A stretch of 64,000 nucleotides of DNA, from the NCBI GenBank assembly GCA_037783415.1, contig JAZGTN010000035.1, positions 3,658,001-3,722,000 of the forward strand, given 5' to 3'. The notes beneath the pieces were generated by a model. That model had not been told where the DNA came from. It made no database searches and saw only the letters and a program-made list of their open reading frames with translations. Of the stretch, positions 60,201 through 64,000 are shown in pieces. This DNA is from Leptasterias polaris. Its lineage: Eukaryota; Echinodermata; Asteroidea; Forcipulatida; Asteriidae. Position 1 is the first letter of the stretch, and the number at the start of each line of letters is the position of its first letter. A program made the position numbers and the translations under genes.

Positions 60201-61863
60201 AACGAAACAACGGCCGGCCCCAACCTGGTTATTACCGGTACTTTAGCACTGAGACAAACACCAACTTCAACAAAATATGACGGTGAAACCACTATGAAAA
60301 GCTGAGAGTGTATAATTCATGGCGATTTGTTTTATACCTTCATGTTGGCAAGCTCCTATGAGCGAGACGACATTGGGATGATACCCAATCGTGGTCATGG
60401 TTCGAAATTCCTCCAGAAAATCCTGTCTGTCACTCGGACAAGCTTGACCTATAAGTCAAGTTCAGGATAATGACATAACAAATAGCATAATAAAAGCTCT
60501 GTTGTTAATATTGTAAAAACGCCTCAATTACCTAATAGATATTATGTAAATGTTAACTTTTTATTTTGTTTCCCTGTCGGCTACGGTACATTATTAAAAC
60601 TGGGTCAGTACACGGAATATGTGTCAAAGTTACCCATAAATTGGTTAAAGGGACGCAGAATCTGACTTAACCCCCCCCCCCCTTTTTTTACCACTTTCCG
60701 GGTCAGCCTACCCCGGAAATGGGTCAGGCCCTGGGATCCGGAATTCGGGTCAGTTCGGACCCAGGAGTCTTTAGAGTGTATTTCCAAAGTATTTATTTCA
60801 AATGCTGTGTACCTTTCAATATCTTGATGGCACACTTGGTCCTTTGGCCGCCTTGGTCCACAGTTCCAGATCTTACCTCGCCAAAGTTTCCTGTCCCCAG
60901 TACCTTATCATCAACGCCAAGATCGCTCCGGAGGATCTTCCATCGGACAGCCCAAGAGGGCAGTCCTACATCCTCATAAACAACAGCTTCTGCACTTGTA
61001 TCTATCGTGTTTTCATGGACCGTTGGTTTCTGTATCGTCAAAAATAAAAGCTTTGTTAATAGAAAAGCCGACGTCGCCGTCAACTAAAATACAAAATACT
61101 ATTTTAATTGGTTGAAAATATATTTGCTTATAAAAAATATATAAAAAAGTGAAAAGTGCACGCATGTGTCAATGAAACAAAGGCGTCTCACTAGTTCAGT
61201 CGCTGACTTGAAAAATAAGGAGAATAAACGGCAACATAAAGTACAACTAAAGTACAACTACTTCCGAAAAAAACATAAATGTGCGTAACTAAATTGATGA
61301 GGGGAAAACATAGATATAGGGGCCTTTTTAAAACTTAAAGGGACCCGTTGGGGCTATAAATAGCGTTTGGTGTGACATGAATACAAATTAATGAATAGGC
61401 CTGTGGTTGGAAAGATGTTTTAAAAGTAGAATACAATGATCCACACAACTATGCCTCAAAATGGTGTGGTTTCCCCTTTACTTCGTGAACTAACATTAAA
61501 ATGGCGGACCATAGTTCACGAAGAAATACATTTATTTTTACTTCGTGAAATAATTTTGAGGCATGTCTGTGAGGATCAATATATATATTATAGCCCATAA
61601 AACCCAATGTAAGGCTATACGCGTCCCTATAAACCATAGCACAACTCGCTTTGTCGAATTGTTTAAAGCAATCTATTATTAAGTTTTTCTCTTTACCATT
61701 TCTACTGTTGCACCAACTGCTCGAGTGTCTCGCAAACTGTGCGATTCGCGATTCACCTTTGACCTCAAAACACAACAAATTACAGCAACGGCAAGAACTA
61801 TTAGTAACGTGCTCAAAATGGTGATTACTGCGATGAGAGCAACATTGTTCGATGGCGTTTCCC
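57047..61863 (-). CDS. RTK-2: tandem paralogue, transmembrane and kinase part (5' end beyond window)
   Basis: A second receptor tyrosine kinase with the same exon plan as RTK-1: 61863-61697, 61029-60813, 60448-60338, 59791-59628, 59285-59172, 58846-58776, 58187-58147, 57571-57475 and 57200-57047. Exon lengths equal those of RTK-1 except the transmembrane exon (167 against 158 nt) and kinase exon 1 (217 against 223 nt). All catalytic motifs are intact and there is no frameshift. The transmembrane exon is entered in phase 1, so extracellular exons are expected to the right, but none is seen from 61864 to 64000. It lies about 37-38 kb from RTK-1 in the same orientation, in a segmental duplication. 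Confidence 0.85.
57475..57571 (-). CDS. RTK-2 kinase exon 7
   Basis: A 97-nt exon, phase 1 in and phase 2 out, encoding [20 protein letters not shown] and [11 protein letters not shown]. Ile replaces the RTK-1 Phe after PYPS. Acceptor TGTACAG and donor GTAAGT. Confidence 0.9.
58147..58187 (-). CDS. RTK-2 kinase exon 6
   Basis: A 41-nt micro-exon encoding [13 protein letters not shown] with split codons at both ends. It differs from RTK-1 by one silent Phe-codon change. Acceptor TTTGCAG and donor GTAAGA. Confidence 0.88.
58776..58846 (-). CDS. RTK-2 kinase exon 5
   Basis: A 71-nt exon, phase 0 in and phase 2 out, encoding [18 protein letters not shown] and STKSD. Only a silent Ser-codon change against RTK-1 was noticed. 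Acceptor ATAAACAG and donor GTAAGT. Confidence 0.88.
59172..59285 (-). CDS. RTK-2 kinase exon 4
   Basis: A 114-nt phase 0-0 exon with [16 protein letters not shown] and EDIYVQTSM. No difference from RTK-1 was seen in this exon. Confidence 0.92.
59628..59791 (-). CDS. RTK-2 kinase exon 3
   Basis: A 164-nt exon, phase 1 in and phase 0 out. Hinge [16 protein letters not shown], insert [16 protein letters not shown] (Asp where RTK-1 has Gly), then [14 protein letters not shown]. Acceptor TTGCAG and donor GTATAT. Confidence 0.9.
60338..60448 (-). CDS. RTK-2 kinase exon 2
   Basis: A 111-nt phase 1-1 exon with FLEEFRTM and [12 protein letters not shown]. One Thr-to-Ser change separates it from RTK-1 in the part compared. 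Acceptor CTTATAG and donor GTATAA. The upstream intron is only 364 bp, lacking the insertion found in RTK-1. Confidence 0.9.
60813..61029 (-). CDS. RTK-2 kinase exon 1
   Basis: A 217-nt exon, phase 0 in and phase 1 out. It has [12 protein letters not shown], the P-loop LGTGNFGEV (Thr where RTK-1 has Arg) and CAIKILK with the catalytic Lys. The first 15 or so residues differ from RTK-1, with a net loss of two codons. The rest is nearly identical. Confidence 0.9.
61437..61578. mobile_element. Small inverted-repeat element, RTK-2 intron only
   Basis: TGATCCACACAACTATGCCT faces the inverted AGGCATGTCTGTGAGGATCA, 142 bp in all. ACTTCGTGAA and TTCACGAAG recur inside. Absent from the RTK-1 counterpart. 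Confidence 0.65.
61697..61863 (-). CDS. RTK-2 transmembrane and juxtamembrane exon
   Basis: A 167-nt exon, phase 1 in after ATTTCAG and phase 0 out before GTAAAG. Its 55 residues start ETPSNN, with a hydrophobic segment ([18 protein letters not shown]), then [16 protein letters not shown]. It is clearly homologous to the RTK-1 exon but much more diverged than the kinase exons, with a paired Cys at the inner membrane face. Confidence 0.85.
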
Positions 61864-63821
61864 CTGAAATATGCCAAAAAGTGACACAAAGGTGTATTTA
61901 TTGAAACAAAATTTTTAAATTATTTTAGTTGTAGGCCCTATACCCTTTATATACACCAATGTGTGACTGATTATAATTATATAAATTCTTTAGATTACAC
62001 AATGAATACTGAGCTGTCTGGTTAAAGCTTGAATGAGTCAATGGAAGAGAGTGTTCTTATAGAGACAATGTAGTTTGGTAAGTACCACAATTGTGGTACT
62101 TACCAAACTGATTGAATCTAATTAAGAGTTAATTAGATTCAATCTGAATTACGTCGATACAAGTTGGAAAGGTTGCATAAGAAGGTCTCCGTAATCACAG
62201 TTGCTTATTGTTTGGAATTTCAAAATTCCTGACAAATTCACCATTGTTCGATTATTTTCACGCATGGAACGTAGATAAAAAAACTTGATTAAAGTCTTAT
62301 GTTTATTCAAATGATCTCACACTCTTCAAAACCCACGGATAGTCCATTATAAAGTGCTTATTTATTACAAATCGCGTAATCTGTGACACCTCACAACGGT
62401 TGCCAACGAAAATTAAAACATTGTTTAAAGTTGCTACGTGTTGCATGTCCTTACCAGTTAGGATTGATTGCATCAGTGGACTAGTGGAATAAACTTCCTG
62501 CATCGAAAAATATTGTGGTTAACATTATTATCTTATACAAAAATGACTTTTAAAAATTACGCGTTCCTTTGCATCATTCAACCGTAGTATTTTAATTTGT
62601 CCATGAATTAAGGCTTCAAAATACAAAAGTAGACGGACTTGTCGAAAAAGTATTCCATATTAATGATTATCATAAAGAAATGTTTACCATGCCATCCTCC
62701 AATACACTATAAGCTCTCAAGAAAGCTGTGTATCTTGTATTTGGTCTCAGAGCGCCATTATCCCCGATGTGTTCCCGCTTTGACTGTCTTCGTTTCCGCC
62801 TTGAAAGGTTACCTCCGCAAGACGTAATACCTCCTACTCCAACCTCAACCTCCACGCGATTAATTATTTCATTTCTGTTCAAAAATAGCAATCATGATAC
62901 TATAAGAGAGAAAACGAAAGTTCATGCAAAATTCTAAAAAATGTCCGATGCTATAAAACATGTGCCGCACCTCAATGTCGGTTCTATCTCTTTGGTTTAT
63001 GGATCAAGACAAACCTAATTAACAAGAAAAATGTGTGTCAGAAGTTGAATATACACGATTTAGCAATTTGTACGGAAAGTGAAAGGAATCTTCTGAAAAA
63101 TACATATGCCGTTGGATTAAAAGTATTCTCAGATACATTGTTTTTTATCGGTTACGACTGATGCATGCTAACTTTACAAAACAGTGCCTCCTTCTTTGAA
63201 ATGCACACCGTACTGATCGCGTCGTAATATCTGGGTTATTTACAGCGAAGAGGATTGGTTCATTTCTCAGTTTTAATTCCATTTCTCAGTTTTAATTCTT
63301 TGGCGAGTCAGGTTTTAGGAAAACCCACCGGTAACTGACGCCACAACGTACAGTTTCATAAATAATAGTTCTACATCTAGGCGTTACAAACCGTTTATTT
63401 TTTTAGAGATGTCAAACGCGTCATTAAAATATTTGAAACATTAACATTAAAGGTAGGGTCTTAGATTGGTAAATACTCAAAAAAATGAATGACCATAAAA
63501 ACTTAATTGGTGAGAAGCACTGCATGCATGCAGCTGTTATAAACTATTTTGAGAAAGGGTTCCCTTCGGAGTAATATGCATTCTGGATGATGTTGCACCC
63601 AAAACATTTGAATCTGAGAAATGATTCATGCATGAATCGTCTCTTGGAGTGAATGTTTGTGGTTTGGTGTCCGTTTGCGAATGTTGCGGCCAGAGATGCG
63701 GTTGGTACCCGCTGTCACTTTGTTTACGTGGATGTTTTCTCAGCATGCAGACAATTTAGGTGAAACTATAACATGTGACTTTTATATGGTGGCCCTGAAG
63801 GGACACGCATATCGCATACGT
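61864..63821. other. Upstream of the RTK-2 transmembrane exon, no exon seen
   Basis: Expected to be an RTK-2 intron. Two palindromes at 62072-62143. No HYR or EGF text found in any frame. Confidence 0.5.
62072..62143. repeat. Two adjacent palindromes
   Basis: A perfect 38-bp palindrome (AGTTTGGTAAGTACCACAA and its complement, 62072-62109) and, one base on, ATTGAATCTAATTAA / TTAATTAGATTCAAT around a GAG loop (62111-62143). Confidence 0.9.
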
Positions 63822-64000
63822 GTGCGCACACGTATGCAATGTCGTGAAACAATTCGCGAATATGTGCGCACACGTATGCAATGTCGTGAAACAAATCGCG
63901 AATATGTGCGCACACGTATGCAATGTCGTGAAACAATTCGCGAATATGTGCGCACACGTATGCAATGTCGTGAAACAATTCGCGAATATGTGCGCACACG
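63822..64000. repeat. 42-bp tandem repeat running off the window
   Basis: Four full copies and a part-copy with exact 42-bp spacing (starts 63822, 63864, 63906, 63948). The unit holds GTGCGCACACGTATGCAAT and CGTGAAACAATTCGCGAA, each with a small palindrome. Copies differ at about one base (AATTCGCG or AATCGCG type). Confidence 0.95.

Larger units (their letters stand above)
53883..61870. repeat. Segmental duplication, copy 2 (RTK-2 kinase half)
   Basis: Partner of 16146-24460. Homology fades just past the transmembrane exon on the right and at about 53.88 kb on the left. Copy 2 has more of the 1.1-kb flank units and its own small inverted-repeat insertion near 61.44-61.58 kb. Confidence 0.9.

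Noticed and set aside
63756..63999. Three repetitive open frames; possible CRISPR-like array
   Set aside because: Head-to-tail 42-bp repeat without spacers, in animal DNA.

Overview
The window is animal nuclear DNA. Short exons with GT/AG borders sit in AT-rich introns, and a dense load of transposons, SINEs, foldback elements and homopolymer G/C tracts lies between them. The recognisable genes encode extracellular modules (HYR/hyalin repeats, calcium-binding-type EGF, CUB) and receptor tyrosine kinases. With the Ty3/gypsy-like and non-LTR elements, this points to a marine deuterostome invertebrate, most likely an echinoderm. That assignment is an inference from content; no species marker was seen. 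All recognised host genes but one read on the minus strand.

Layout. Positions 1-9152 hold a modular EGF-CUB gene on the minus strand: a signal-peptide exon at 9089-9152, an EGF exon at 4047-4175, a CUB exon at 3161-3535 and a possible tail exon at 1177-1280. A single plus-strand first-exon candidate (5900-6090) lies inside its largest intron. Positions 11460-15840 are a decayed LTR retrotransposon. A small inverted-repeat element sits in its 5' LTR and a G/C-tract foldback element with an 8-bp target duplication sits in gag.

Positions 18572-47030 contain one large receptor tyrosine kinase gene (RTK-1, minus strand). Its order is signal peptide, EGF, HYR-A, HYR-B, HYR-C, HYR-A', HYR-B', two EGF, a broken HYR, a transmembrane exon and eight exons encoding a complete tyrosine kinase domain. 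All extracellular exons are phase 1-1. The HYR-A/HYR-B pair was doubled by a 4.4-kb tandem duplication (28.6-33.0 kb and 33.0-37.2 kb) that also carried SINEs, a LINE remnant and a 32-bp minisatellite.

Positions 53.9-61.9 kb are a second copy of 16.1-24.5 kb. They contain the transmembrane and kinase exons of a tandem paralogue (RTK-2), whose extracellular exons must lie beyond the right edge. The two kinase domains are almost identical, while the transmembrane and juxtamembrane segments have diverged. The 47-53.9 kb interval and the last 2 kb hold mostly repeats and palindromes, ending in a 42-bp tandem array that runs off the window.

The most notable system is this tandem family of HYR/EGF-bearing receptor tyrosine kinases, whose ectodomain is being rebuilt by symmetric-phase exon duplication and loss while the kinase half stays conserved.
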